From the NCBI GenBank assembly GCA_003023695.1, contig PXYW01000012.1:1-64000 (forward strand): 64,000 bases of DNA. Direction: 5' to 3'. Origin of the DNA: Sulfobacillus benefaciens (GTDB taxonomy: Bacteria > Bacillota > Sulfobacillia > Sulfobacillales > Sulfobacillaceae). Below the pieces are notes generated by a model. That model ran no database searches, was not told where the DNA came from, and was given only the letters and a program-made list of their open reading frames with translations. This document shows positions 49,497 through 58,530 of this stretch, one piece after another. The translations under genes were made by a program, and so were the position numbers. Positions within the stretch are counted from its first letter, which is position 1. Every line of letters begins with the position of its first letter.

Positions 49497-51149
49497 TTAA
49501 GCCCTGTCATCCGCCAGCTGCCGCAATGCCCGCCGATCAATCTTCAATAACGGAGTCCGCGGCAATTGGTCCAAATACTCGCAGTGGTTGGGCACCTTAT
49601 AACCTCCGATCTTTCGGACATTCTGGCAAATTTCCTGGGTCAAATCATCCGAAGGAGTGTAGCCGGGCCTTAACACGACCCACACTTTAACTTCGGTCCC
49701 CTCTGGCGTGTCCCACGGCGTAACCGCCGCTTCCAGAACCGCCTGATGTTCGGTGACAGCGGCCTCTACTTCCACCGGCGAAACCCATAAGCCGTGGACT
49801 TTGAACAGATCGTCCACTCGTCCTGCAAACCAGAAAAACCCATCCTCATCAAAATAGAGCGAATCCCTAGTACGCGTCCACGTCCCAATAAAAGTGTCTT
49901 GGGTTTTATCAAGTTTCCGCCAATAGAATAAAGGTCGGGTAGCACTTTTCACCCACGCTTCGCCCGGTTCATAAGGTCGATCAATTTCCTGTCCATCGGG
50001 CGAAACCAGACGCACTTCGCAACCGAAAACCGGTTTCCCTAGGCTTCCACGCCGATATTCTTCGGGTCGATTGGCAATCCATTCATAGGTAATTTCAGAA
50101 CTGCCGATAGAATCGAGCACTTCTAAGCCAAAAACCCGGTAAAATTTTTCAAACAGCTCCGGCGGCATTTTCTCCGAAGCCGATACAACCATAGATAATG
50201 AAGGCAAATCAATGGCCGGCGTCTCATTGTTCCACCGTGCCAAAACACCTTTGATCACCGTAGGTACTGTAATCCATTTGGTCACGTGATACCGCTCTAA
50301 GGTATCAAGCACTCGATCGGCCGTGGCCGCATCCCGGTGAATGACTGCCGTCGCCCCGTAATATAAAGGAATTAATACCCCTGGCCATAATCCATGGGTA
50401 AAGTACTTTTTTGATGTGGCATACACCACATCGGTCTCCTGATAATGCCAAAATTGCCCATGGCGCGATGGCACTAACTCAAAATCGCGTGCCAAGTGAC
50501 AAATTCCCTTGGGAGTTCCAGTGGTGCCTCCAGAATAAAACATATAACAGATGTCGTCCACATTGCGCAATACCGCAGCAAAATCGGTTGGCTGTCTCGC
50601 CGCTAAGTCCTCCCAACTTGACATTGGCACATGGATTAGGCCGCTGGTTTGTCCTCCACGAACGAACACGTGTTTTAAACTCCCTGGAAGAGAGGATTTT
50701 ATAGCAACAAGTTTTGGGACGTTTTCTGCATCGATAAAGAGAGCAGACGGCTCTAAATCTTCCAGGAAATACGCCAAATTATGTGCCTTAAACAAGTCTG
50801 AAATGACTACCGGCACAATCCCGGCACGGATTGCTCCGAGCCACGCTGCTATATATTCCAGGCTATCGGTACCAAAAAACAATATGCGCTGGTTGGCCAA
50901 GATGCCACTTTGGGTAAATGCCCAGCTGGACTGGCAGACCAAGTCCCGCAAGCCGCGATAGGTGACAATCGCGCCATCCGCAATGACTGCAGGCTTATCA
51001 ACAATCGTACTGTCAACATGTCGGTCGAGAAGGCGCCCTGTCGGATTAAAGGGATTCTCTGGCTCGGGATCCCGCCAATTCATCCATTCGGGACCGTAAA
51101 CCTTGGCCAGTGCGTCTCCGATAGGGCGGAAAGCAAATGGTTGCAACAC
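49497..51149 (-). CDS. Benzoate-CoA-ligase-like aryl-CoA synthetase
   Basis: 550 residues from GTG 51149, preceded by AGGGGGGG; the longer frame is unsupported. Adenylate-forming motifs MFYSGGTTGTPKGICH, SIGSSEITYEW, YFDEDGFFWFAGRVDDLFKVHGLWVSPVEVEAAV (shown by its parts YFDEDGFFWFAGR and LWVSPVEVE) and LPRTPLLKIDRRALR with the A10 lysine. Domain pattern is that of benzoate/aryl-carboxylate CoA ligases. Within this operon it likely activates the carboxylate produced after hydroxylation and hydrolysis. Confidence 0.85.
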   Translation of the reverse strand: MLQPFAFRPIGDALAKVYGPEWMNWRDPEPENPFNPTGRLLDRHVDSTIVDKPAVIADGAIVTYRGLRDLVCQSSWAFTQSGILANQRILFFGTDSLEYIAAWLGAIRAGIVPVVISDLFKAHNLAYFLEDLEPSALFIDAENVPKLVAIKSSLPGSLKHVFVRGGQTSGLIHVPMSSWEDLAARQPTDFAAVLRNVDDICYMFYSGGTTGTPKGICHLARDFELVPSRHGQFWHYQETDVVYATSKKYFTHGLWPGVLIPLYYGATAVIHRDAATADRVLDTLERYHVTKWITVPTVIKGVLARWNNETPAIDLPSLSMVVSASEKMPPELFEKFYRVFGLEVLDSIGSSEITYEWIANRPEEYRRGSLGKPVFGCEVRLVSPDGQEIDRPYEPGEAWVKSATRPLFYWRKLDKTQDTFIGTWTRTRDSLYFDEDGFFWFAGRVDDLFKVHGLWVSPVEVEAAVTEHQAVLEAAVTPWDTPEGTEVKVWVVLRPGYTPSDDLTQEICQNVRKIGGYKVPNHCEYLDQLPRTPLLKIDRRALRQLADDRA

Positions 51150-51203
51150 AGTTCCCCCCCTTATAAATGCTGTCATGCTGCCATCGCTAGAATTTTCCAG
51201 CCC

Positions 51204-52604
51204 TTACTCAATAGGCCAACGGGTTTGGGCAATTTCCTCGAGGCCCGTCTGCTGCAAAATCTCCGGAATGACACGCTTGACGTTGTCGTAAATTTCATTG
51301 GCGTTCAACGTTAATACCTCACCCTGGTCGACCACAATCCGTCCATTGACCAATACCATGTCAACGCTTGATCCCGTGGCACTGTAGACCAAATTGGCCA
51401 CGGGATTATATAGCGGCTGCCATTCCGGGGATCGGGTGTCAAAAACTGCTAGATCTGCTTTCTTCCCGGGCACCAACGCCCCTATTTCGTCGTCCCACCA
51501 AGCGCAACGGGATCCATGCAACGTGGCCATCTCAACCAGGGTCTCCGGGGCCATAATGGCGGCATCCATGCGAACCTCTTTATATCCCCCAGCCGCCATG
51601 CGCATTTCCTGGACTAGGTCTACAATCCCCGACGAGGCGTGATCGGAACCCAGTCCTACTGAAACTCCCATAGCTAAGAGCTCGGGAATCTTTCCCATAG
51701 TCACATTGCCATAGCCATTGTGGAAACTTGAGCTGGGGGCAGCCACAACTTTGACATCGTGGTCCCGGAGCATTAAGAGTTCAGTAGGAGTGGCCCATCC
51801 CATATGAATCAACAGCAAGTTTGGGCCTAGCGCTCCGAGTCGATTTAAACGTTCGACTTCGGTATATCCCGTTCCGCCTACTGAGCTGTCTCGAGTCTCT
51901 TTAGCGAAACATGCATGCGCTTGAAAGCCAATTTGATAGTGCTCCGCCATCTGCCTCATTCGCGAAATAAGGGCATCGGAAGCGTTGTTGACCCCACGAA
52001 AGCTAAGGCTTACGCGAATGCGCCCGTTCTCACTTTGATGAAACTTTTGCACCACCGCTTCACTCCGTTGTAATGCTTCTTCAGTGGTTTCAACAAATGT
52101 AGCGGGTAACGAGCCAAACGAGGATTTGGCGATATCCATCGCGCTTTTGGCAATCACCGCCCGTATTCCCGACGTGGATAGCGCTTGGACCGTTTCCTCA
52201 GGGCTATAGTTCCCCGGATCAATCATACAGGTCACACCGTGCCGCAATTCTTCCAAGGCACACAGCGCTGTCGACCAATAGGACTGTTCGGGATTTAGAT
52301 ATCCTTCGTACGGATACATCCGTTGGAAGAGAAATTTTTGGCTGCCCACCTCATCGGCAAGGCCTCGACTCAACTGAAAACTACTATGGATGTGTCCATC
52401 TACCAGCCCTGGCATAATTAAACGGCCGGGAAGCGAGCGCATGGTGGGTGCAGAAAATTTTTTGCAAATGTCTGCTGTGTGCCCGATTTCAACGATGCGA
52501 TCGTCCTTGATGGCAATGGCACCGTTTTTAATCACACGCCGCTTTTCATCCATGGTTAAGATCCAATCCGCATCGGTTAGTAATAAGGTGACGGGTTCTG
52601 GCAT
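51204..52604 (-). CDS. Amidohydrolase of the AtzA/TrzN/deaminase type
   Basis: 466 residues. LVDGHIHSSF (metal H-x-H), HACFAKETRD, LLLIHMGWAT (His), and VGLGSDHASSGIVDL (metal Asp), ending with the GALVPGKKADLAVFD composite-domain strand; all match the cytosine deaminase/chlorohydrolase/SAH-deaminase subtype that removes amino or halide groups from N-heterocycles. ATG 52604 follows AGGCAGGA. In this operon it could hydrolyse an amino or ring C-N bond of a heterocycle first hydroxylated by the molybdenum enzyme; inference. Confidence 0.85.
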   Translation of the reverse strand: MPEPVTLLLTDADWILTMDEKRRVIKNGAIAIKDDRIVEIGHTADICKKFSAPTMRSLPGRLIMPGLVDGHIHSSFQLSRGLADEVGSQKFLFQRMYPYEGYLNPEQSYWSTALCALEELRHGVTCMIDPGNYSPEETVQALSTSGIRAVIAKSAMDIAKSSFGSLPATFVETTEEALQRSEAVVQKFHQSENGRIRVSLSFRGVNNASDALISRMRQMAEHYQIGFQAHACFAKETRDSSVGGTGYTEVERLNRLGALGPNLLLIHMGWATPTELLMLRDHDVKVVAAPSSSFHNGYGNVTMGKIPELLAMGVSVGLGSDHASSGIVDLVQEMRMAAGGYKEVRMDAAIMAPETLVEMATLHGSRCAWWDDEIGALVPGKKADLAVFDTRSPEWQPLYNPVANLVYSATGSSVDMVLVNGRIVVDQGEVLTLNANEIYDNVKRVIPEILQQTGLEEIAQTRWPIE

Positions 52605-52622
52605 CAGGATTCCTGCCTTTCG

Positions 52623-53087
52623 TTACTTTTCTGGGTTCACACGATGAAGTTCACTGCCAACCTTGAGCTCTAACACCACATTTTCCGTATCGGTCTGCCC
52701 CGGCATTGATCGATGTGCAATGCCCCTCGGGATAACAAACATTTGCCCAGCCTGTAAAGTCAACTCGCCTAACTCGGTCTCCCAATGGATTGACCCTTTG
52801 ATACAGAAGATCAATTCCTCGTAATCACAGTTGCGATGCCAAAACCCCATCGCTTGCTTAGTACGCTTGGATAAGTCAACCTTCAACCCTTCTGCAGTGA
52901 ATAATGTTTGCGGAGTCCCTTCAGCTTTATCGTAATTATCGGGGATTAAGTCCTTAGAAAATACATCAATCACTGAAAGCTGCAGTCCTGCGGGGTCCAC
53001 ACGGTCCACGGTAATCGGGCTAGTAGGCCGCTCAATAATCACATTACGTCCGTTGACCGTCATTTTTTCAGTAAAGCTCATAATCAT
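52623..53087 (-). CDS. Cupin-domain protein
   Basis: 154 residues. Single cupin: MGFWHRNCDYEELIFCIKGSIHWE for motif 1 (His, Glu metal ligands) and GQMFVIPRGIAHRSMPG for motif 2 (His), quoted partly. It resembles the cupin domains of ring-cleaving dioxygenases and small cupin isomerases. The ATG overlaps the coxL stop (TAATG) and AGGAGG is just upstream, so it is coupled to the large subunit. Could be a ring-opening dioxygenase, isomerase or ligand sensor; not decidable. Confidence 0.75.
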   Translation of the reverse strand: MIMSFTEKMTVNGRNVIIERPTSPITVDRVDPAGLQLSVIDVFSKDLIPDNYDKAEGTPQTLFTAEGLKVDLSKRTKQAMGFWHRNCDYEELIFCIKGSIHWETELGELTLQAGQMFVIPRGIAHRSMPGQTDTENVVLELKVGSELHRVNPEK

Positions 53088-55534
53088 TACACCTCCTGGG
53101 ATATTAGGGATTCACGTTGTAAAAACCAATGAAACAAGCGATTTGGAGTCATAGGCAACTGATTGATATCGATGCCCAGGGCATCTGACACGGCATTGGC
53201 CAATGCAGCGGGAGCCGTTTCCGTGCTGCTCTCGCCGACTCCTTTGGCCCCAAGTGGCGTAGTCAGGGAAGAACCCTCGGCGTAGTCCATATGATCGATG
53301 ATTAAGTCGGGCGCATCAGGAGCGGAAGGGACAACATAATCCATAAAGGTTCCTGTCAATAACTGTCCCTGATCGTCGTAGACCATCTCTTCCAACAGGG
53401 CCGCACCAATTCCATGCAATGCCGCCCCATAAATTTGGCCCTCTACGATGGCAGGATTCAGTACCTTGCCAATGTCATGAACCGTGGCATAACGATGAAT
53501 CTTTACGGCAAAGGTTTTGGAATCCACTTCCACAGCCACCACATCAGCCATAAATCCATAAGTGCCTGAAGAATTAACGCGGTCCTCAGGATCCACCGAT
53601 TCTCCCAAGGTAGGGGGGGTAAAATAGGTTTGCACAGCTAACCCAGGTTCCATGCCCGGAGGCAATGAAGCCACATCCCAATGAGCGATTCCTGCCAATT
53701 GCTTCAGTGTCAAGGCACGTGCGGGTACTCCTTTCACCTCGGCTCGCCCACTAACCCACTGGACATCGTCTCGGTCAGCCTCAAAAACATGGCTAGCAAT
53801 GTCTAACAGTTTCTCCCGGATTTGTTGCACGGCAGAGAAGGTCGCGACAGCGCCGGTGGCAGCGAATCGGCTAGAATAGGCGCCCGTGGCGATGGTCCAG
53901 TTTCTGGTGGACGAATCCATCCCGCCAATCACCCGGATGTCCTTGGGATCGACCCCTAAAATATCTGCAGCAAGTTGGGCGGCCACAGTTTCATGACCTT
54001 GCCCTTGGGCGCAGGTACTTAAGGTTATGGTCACGCCCCCGGACGCATCCACCTGAACATGGGAACCTTGACCGGATCCGCTCTTAGATCGATGTGGCTT
54101 ACGATCTTCGGGCGGCTCCACAATATCAATGTATCCCATATTAGATACGGAGGGATCGACTCCTACCGCTATGCCAATTCCAAACAACCTCCCTTGGCGA
54201 CGGGCTTCTTGCTGCTGTTGACGCAGTTGATCGTAATCCGCCCGCTCCAGCGCACGTTCTAGCGTCGCCAGATAATCGCCCGAGTCATAGTAGCCTCCCG
54301 AAGGCGTTCGATACGGCATCATGCTATGGGGAATTAAGTTAATGCGTCGGATCTCGGCCGGATCTTTTCCTACTAACGCAGCAATTTTATCCATATGGCG
54401 TTCCATGGCAAAGTACAAGGCCGACACACCATAGCCTCGATTGGGCCCTGTGGGACATTTGTTAGTCATGACAGCAATAGCTTCCACATCAAGATTTTGA
54501 GTTTGGTATCCACTAACCAAATTTCCCGTTGCCCGAAACAGACTTCCCGGCTCAGGTGCACGAATATACGCACCGACATTGTCCACCAAGCGCATTCGCC
54601 AAGCTATAACTTTACCCACATTGCTTACCGCCGCAGTTAAATCGGTTAACCGATCGGTACCGCTGGAACTAGCTGCTAATGCTTCAAGCCTATCTTCAAG
54701 CCACCTCACGGGAACGCCAGCAATTTTGGCCACCAAGGCCATCAAGACCATGTAGGGATAGATGCTAATTTTGATACCAAATGCGCCGCCAATATCTGGT
54801 GGCACGATGACCCGCAATTGGTGTTGGCCAATGCCTAGGGCCCTAGCCATTACGGGGTGCATACTAAAAGGGCCTTGGAAATTTGCCCAAATGGTCACGG
54901 TATCTCCCTGCTCCCAGGTTGCGATCACCCCGTAGGTCTCTATCGGAGTGGAACTGACTTTGGGATACCAATAGCGGCCCGTAACCACATGGGCGGCCTC
55001 TTTAAAAGCTCCGTCTGGATCACCATAACGAAGGTGGCGATGGACAGCCACATTATGGCCAAGCGCGTCATGAAGCACGGCTGAACCGGGATCTAAAGCC
55101 TCTTCAATCCCGAGTACCGCAGGCAAGGGATCGTAGCTAACTTTAATTTTAGCCGCCGCGTCTTCCGCAATGGCCCGAGTGCGTGCAACAACCACGGCCA
55201 CCGGTTCCCCCACATACCGTACTTTCTCCACCGCAATTGGGTAATAATCAGCAGGAACCGGCGCTGCAACGACAAGAGGTCGGGCACCGGCCGCCAAAAC
55301 ATCTTGACCGGTCACCACAGAGACAACACCCTTGACCGCAACGGCCTCTGAGACATCGATGGCCAAAATTCGCGCATGGGCGTGGGGACTGCGCAGAATT
55401 GCCGCTTCCTTCGTTCCTGGACGCGTTGCAATATCGGCCATAAATTGTCCTTGACCCTGAAGCAGCCGCAAGTCCTCCTTGCGGGGAATAGACCTCCCGG
55501 TCCACTGAGAGCTTTGTTTACCTGACGTCGCCAC
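53087..55534 (-). CDS. Molybdenum hydroxylase large subunit (CoxL/XdhB-like)
   Basis: 815 residues of the xanthine-oxidase family. Starts with SIPRKEDLRLLQGQGQFMADI; VPPDIGGAFGIK, CAQGQGHETVAAQLAADILGV and the C-terminal GVGESSTETAPAAL with the catalytic Glu near residue 768 are all present. The loop that in form I CO dehydrogenase carries the active-site Cys (AYxCSFR) and in form II is AYRGAGR reads CPTGPNRGYG near residue 360, so this is not a canonical CO dehydrogenase. GTG 55534 with GAAGGGG upstream. It likely hydroxylates an aromatic or heterocyclic carbon using water. Confidence 0.88.
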   Translation of the reverse strand: MATSGKQSSQWTGRSIPRKEDLRLLQGQGQFMADIATRPGTKEAAILRSPHAHARILAIDVSEAVAVKGVVSVVTGQDVLAAGARPLVVAAPVPADYYPIAVEKVRYVGEPVAVVVARTRAIAEDAAAKIKVSYDPLPAVLGIEEALDPGSAVLHDALGHNVAVHRHLRYGDPDGAFKEAAHVVTGRYWYPKVSSTPIETYGVIATWEQGDTVTIWANFQGPFSMHPVMARALGIGQHQLRVIVPPDIGGAFGIKISIYPYMVLMALVAKIAGVPVRWLEDRLEALAASSSGTDRLTDLTAAVSNVGKVIAWRMRLVDNVGAYIRAPEPGSLFRATGNLVSGYQTQNLDVEAIAVMTNKCPTGPNRGYGVSALYFAMERHMDKIAALVGKDPAEIRRINLIPHSMMPYRTPSGGYYDSGDYLATLERALERADYDQLRQQQQEARRQGRLFGIGIAVGVDPSVSNMGYIDIVEPPEDRKPHRSKSGSGQGSHVQVDASGGVTITLSTCAQGQGHETVAAQLAADILGVDPKDIRVIGGMDSSTRNWTIATGAYSSRFAATGAVATFSAVQQIREKLLDIASHVFEADRDDVQWVSGRAEVKGVPARALTLKQLAGIAHWDVASLPPGMEPGLAVQTYFTPPTLGESVDPEDRVNSSGTYGFMADVVAVEVDSKTFAVKIHRYATVHDIGKVLNPAIVEGQIYGAALHGIGAALLEEMVYDDQGQLLTGTFMDYVVPSAPDAPDLIIDHMDYAEGSSLTTPLGAKGVGESSTETAPAALANAVSDALGIDINQLPMTPNRLFHWFLQRESLISQEV

Positions 55535-55558
55535 ATTACCCCTTCTTCCCGGTATTGA

Positions 55559-56536
55559 TTAGGCACTGATACTGGTTTTGCCGTAGCGAATCACTCGACC
55601 ATCATCATCCAACGCAACACGGCCCAATTGACGCAACCGTTCCAAGTGGGAGAGAGTCTCTGCCATGGCAAATCGCATTTGATGCGCGCTTAATTGCGTG
55701 CCGAAGAGTTCGACACATACCTCAAATGCCGTCTTTGGCTCTACTACCAAGCTCTCCACAATATCCAAGCGTTGTTGATGGTGGGACAATAACTCTTCAA
55801 TCCGGTGGTCGGCTCGTGAAAACGATCGACCATGGCCTGGTAAATAATGCTCCGCAGACAACCGCTGAATTTTCTCCAATGATGCTAAGAACAAATCTAG
55901 GGGATCTGGCTCACATCCCGGCCACAGGCCAATATTCGGCGTAATTTTGGTTAAGATATGGTCACCGGTAAAGACCGTTTGACTCTCTGCCTGCCACAAG
56001 CACATATGTCCGTCAGAATGGCCAGGAGTCCAAACCACTTCAAGTTTCATGTCGCCGTAATCAACTACATCTCCGTCTTCCACCATTTCTAAACGCTGCG
56101 GCAATGGAACGACATCATGGAATTGCTCACCAAATTGAGTTTCTATCGCCGATGCCCACTCTTCAACCATGCCATGACGCCGAAATTCATTGGCCACTGC
56201 CACTGCCTGAGGCATGGTTGGCGCCCAGACTTGGGGAACCCATCGCGCTTCCACCCGATGCATATAGACCGTCCCACCCAACTGATCTAGGAGCCAGCCT
56301 GCCATGCCAATGTGATCGGGATGATAATGGGTGATGTATACATTGTGCAGCATCCCTGGTTTAATTCTGTATTGCTCTAAGGCCTTTTGCCAAACGGCAA
56401 CCGCTTCGTCGGTATGGGCCCCGGTATCGACGAGATCCCACCCGTTCTTTCCTTGTATCAGGTAACAGTTCGTAGCGCGCACAGGATAGGGCACCGGTAC
56501 CTGCAGCAACTTGATGTCCTCAACCATTAATTTCAA
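55559..56536 (-). CDS. Metallo-beta-lactamase-fold hydrolase
   Basis: 325 residues. HYHPDHIGMAG is the H-x-H-x-D-H zinc motif; VVWTPGHSDGHMCLW and FTGDHILT add further metal ligands, LPGHGRSF the last, and the C-terminal 60 residues form the winged helix seen in LACTB2-like MBL hydrolases. TTG 56536 has GAGGAGG eight bases upstream. It is inserted between the small and large hydroxylase subunits, so it belongs to the pathway, perhaps as thioesterase or lactonase; substrate unknown. Confidence 0.82.
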   Translation of the reverse strand: MKLMVEDIKLLQVPVPYPVRATNCYLIQGKNGWDLVDTGAHTDEAVAVWQKALEQYRIKPGMLHNVYITHYHPDHIGMAGWLLDQLGGTVYMHRVEARWVPQVWAPTMPQAVAVANEFRRHGMVEEWASAIETQFGEQFHDVVPLPQRLEMVEDGDVVDYGDMKLEVVWTPGHSDGHMCLWQAESQTVFTGDHILTKITPNIGLWPGCEPDPLDLFLASLEKIQRLSAEHYLPGHGRSFSRADHRIEELLSHHQQRLDIVESLVVEPKTAFEVCVELFGTQLSAHQMRFAMAETLSHLERLRQLGRVALDDDGRVIRYGKTSISA

Positions 56537-56571
56537 TGGGAACCCTCCTCGGCATTGCTGATGTATACTCC

Positions 56572-57066
56572 TTACCGCTTAGCATCATCATGGCGTGACG
56601 AAATCACGGCAGAGACCGCGGCAATAATATTGTGGTATCCCGTGCATCGGCACAGATTTCCCGACAACGCATCGCGAATTTCCTCTTCGGTGGCTTTGGG
56701 GTAGTGGGCGACAAAATGCGCCATGGTGGTTAATATGCCAGGGGTGCAAAACCCGCATTGCAACGCATGATGTTCTAAAAATTCCTGCTGCAAACGTTGC
56801 CCTAGCGGCAGGTCCTTGACCCCTTCTATGGTGACAATTTCATGACCAGACGCGGAAACGGCTAATGATAGACAACTACGCACCGGCACACCATCCATCA
56901 ACACTGTGCAGGCACCACAGACGCCATGCTCACATCCAATATGGGTACCCAAAATCCCGACTTGATCGCGAAGGAAATCGGCCAGACTTTGCCGGGCTTC
57001 AACTTCATACTGTTGGGGACGCCCATTGATAATCATGTCAACGGTTACCACACTTATCGGTTCCAT
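56572..57066 (-). CDS. Molybdenum hydroxylase small subunit (2Fe-2S, CoxS-like)
   Basis: 164 residues. Two [2Fe-2S] sites: plant-type CEHGVCGACTVLMDG near the N-terminal half, and the helical CGFCTPGILTTM...CRCTGYHNI in the C-terminal half. It transfers electrons from the molybdenum centre of CoxL to the FAD of CoxM. ATG 57066, AAAGGAG seven bases upstream, overlapping the coxM end by 13 bases. Confidence 0.93.
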   Translation of the reverse strand: MEPISVVTVDMIINGRPQQYEVEARQSLADFLRDQVGILGTHIGCEHGVCGACTVLMDGVPVRSCLSLAVSASGHEIVTIEGVKDLPLGQRLQQEFLEHHALQCGFCTPGILTTMAHFVAHYPKATEEEIRDALSGNLCRCTGYHNIIAAVSAVISSRHDDAKR

Positions 57067-57935
57067 GACAGGTCTCCTTTAACTCCAACTCGTGTCAATA
57101 CGCGGCTAGTCAACACCCCTGCTAAGTGACGGCGGTAATTGGCAGACGCATGTAAATCTCCTTCGGGATTGACGGCTTGGTGTACGATGGAAGCCGCTCC
57201 GTCTATCACTTCCGGGGTGAGTTTGGCATCAGTCAAGTATTGCTCTGCCTCGTAAACACGAAACGGCACCTCCGACACTCCGCCTATCGCCAATCGCGCG
57301 ACTTGAATAGATGCATCGTCATCCAATGTAACAATGGCCAATGCGGAGACTAGGGCAAAATCCCCTGTTCTCCCTGCAACCTCATCGAACGCGAACCGAG
57401 TATGCGCCATGAGTTTAGGAATTCGAATAGCTGTCAGCATTTCATGAGGCTCTACGGCACTCATCAAATACGACAAAAAGAATTTTCCCGCCGGTAAGAT
57501 TCTGGTTTGACCGACCGATTGCACTAGCATTTCCCCATCCAGCGCCTGGACTGCAAGAGGTAGCTCAGCCGCAGGATCGCAATGCACTAAGGAGCCGCCG
57601 ATGGTGCCGCGGTGTCTTATCGCCAGGTGGCCAATGTGCCGTGCTACTAACGGTAGGACCGGCGCGTGTTGTTGTATAACCGGATCGTCAATTAATCGTT
57701 GATGCCGTATCAAAGCCCCGATTTCCACACAATTCTCCCAGTCCCGAATCTCTTGAAGTTCGGCAAGATCATTGATATCCAATAGGATGTCGGGATCAGC
57801 AAGACGCATAGCCATCAGGGGCAGTAAGCTTTGACCTCCGGCCAAAACTTTAATTGAACCCTTGTATTGATTTAAAGCATCCAGAGCTTGATCAAGAACT
57901 ACAGGACGAAGATACCGTGTGGGAGGGAATTTCAT
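57054..57935 (-). CDS. Molybdenum hydroxylase medium subunit (FAD-binding, CoxM-like)
   Basis: 293 residues from ATG 57935, with AAAGGAG nine bases upstream. FAD motifs AGGQSLLPLMAMRLA and HRGTIGGSLVHCDPAAE are clear, and the C-terminal CO_deh_flav_C domain follows (RTGDFALVSALAIVTL). First gene of the nine-gene operon, behind the strong promoter at 57969-57998. It passes electrons onward, most likely to quinone via CoxG or another carrier. Confidence 0.93.
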   Translation of the reverse strand: MKFPPTRYLRPVVLDQALDALNQYKGSIKVLAGGQSLLPLMAMRLADPDILLDINDLAELQEIRDWENCVEIGALIRHQRLIDDPVIQQHAPVLPLVARHIGHLAIRHRGTIGGSLVHCDPAAELPLAVQALDGEMLVQSVGQTRILPAGKFFLSYLMSAVEPHEMLTAIRIPKLMAHTRFAFDEVAGRTGDFALVSALAIVTLDDDASIQVARLAIGGVSEVPFRVYEAEQYLTDAKLTPEVIDGAASIVHQAVNPEGDLHASANYRRHLAGVLTSRVLTRVGVKGDLSWNR

Positions 57936-57968
57936 TTCTGGTCTCCTTTTGTCCAAAGGTCTGTCTTT

Positions 57969-57998
57969 ATAATACATATTTTTATAGTGCGTTGTCAA
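57969..57998 (-). promoter_or_regulatory. Strong promoter of the nine-gene operon
   Basis: TTGACA (57993-57998), 18-base spacer, TATTAT (57969-57974). A 10-bp palindrome AATACGTATT (57997-58006) abuts the -35 and is a possible operator, perhaps for the operon's own PaaX regulator. Confidence 0.7.
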
Positions 57999-58530
57999 TA
58001 CGTATTATATTGTTTTGCAATTAACCCGTCAGAGGGTTTGAGTCGGCGGGTGTATTTCTGAGGTTTGCAGTATGACCCTGGCGGATTGGCATGGCAGTGG
58101 GAAGCCACCGCCCTGGGGAATGGGAGAAGTTATGGTCAGATGACCCCGTCAAGTTGCTGCGAGCGGAGCAAGCTTAAGCACTGGTAGCCAGGTCGTCGCC
58201 CCTCGTGAATCCACCATTCGGGCACTTCACGAGCAGATAGACAGGATGTGTCCAGGCGGCACAGGGGCTGTTGAATTGAATAATGAAAGCGTCTCCTGTG
58301 CGCTGGTGAAAAGCCGATGACGCGGAGCTGGATTTCAAAGCCTCGTGGTGGCAGACGGGACAAGGTATTTCTGCGGTCCACCGCCCGTGTGCATTCCTCA
58401 ATTTGCATATTCATGCTCTCTGAACGTGGTTCATTTGGGCCGTAACGGGCCGGTTAATGACCTAAAATAATTTTCTGTTATTATGTGTTTTGAGCCGTAT
58501 GTGAGTTGGCAATGAAACATAAAAGGTCGG
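57999..58530. other. Intergenic region, possibly with a small broken gene
   Basis: Includes the palindrome next to the operon promoter and the doubtful small frame at 58174-58414. Upstream of the methyltransferase there is a direct repeat GGGCC-GTAAC-GGGCC near 58438-58452. No confident gene. Confidence 0.4.
58174..58414 (-). pseudogene. Possible frameshifted small zinc-ribbon protein
   Basis: One minus-strand frame ending at 58174 reads IPCPVCHHEAL then a Cys-containing C-terminal part (SPCAAWTHPVYLLVKCPNGG), protein-like over about 70 residues, but it has only a TTG start without ribosome site and an in-frame stop just upstream. A neighbouring frame has the better start (MNMQ). One frameshift would join the two. 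May be a decayed or sequencing-broken gene, or chance. Confidence 0.25.

Noticed and set aside
53087-57935. Aerobic CO dehydrogenase
   Set aside because: Subunit order and CoxG look right, but the active-site loop of the large subunit fits neither CO dehydrogenase form.
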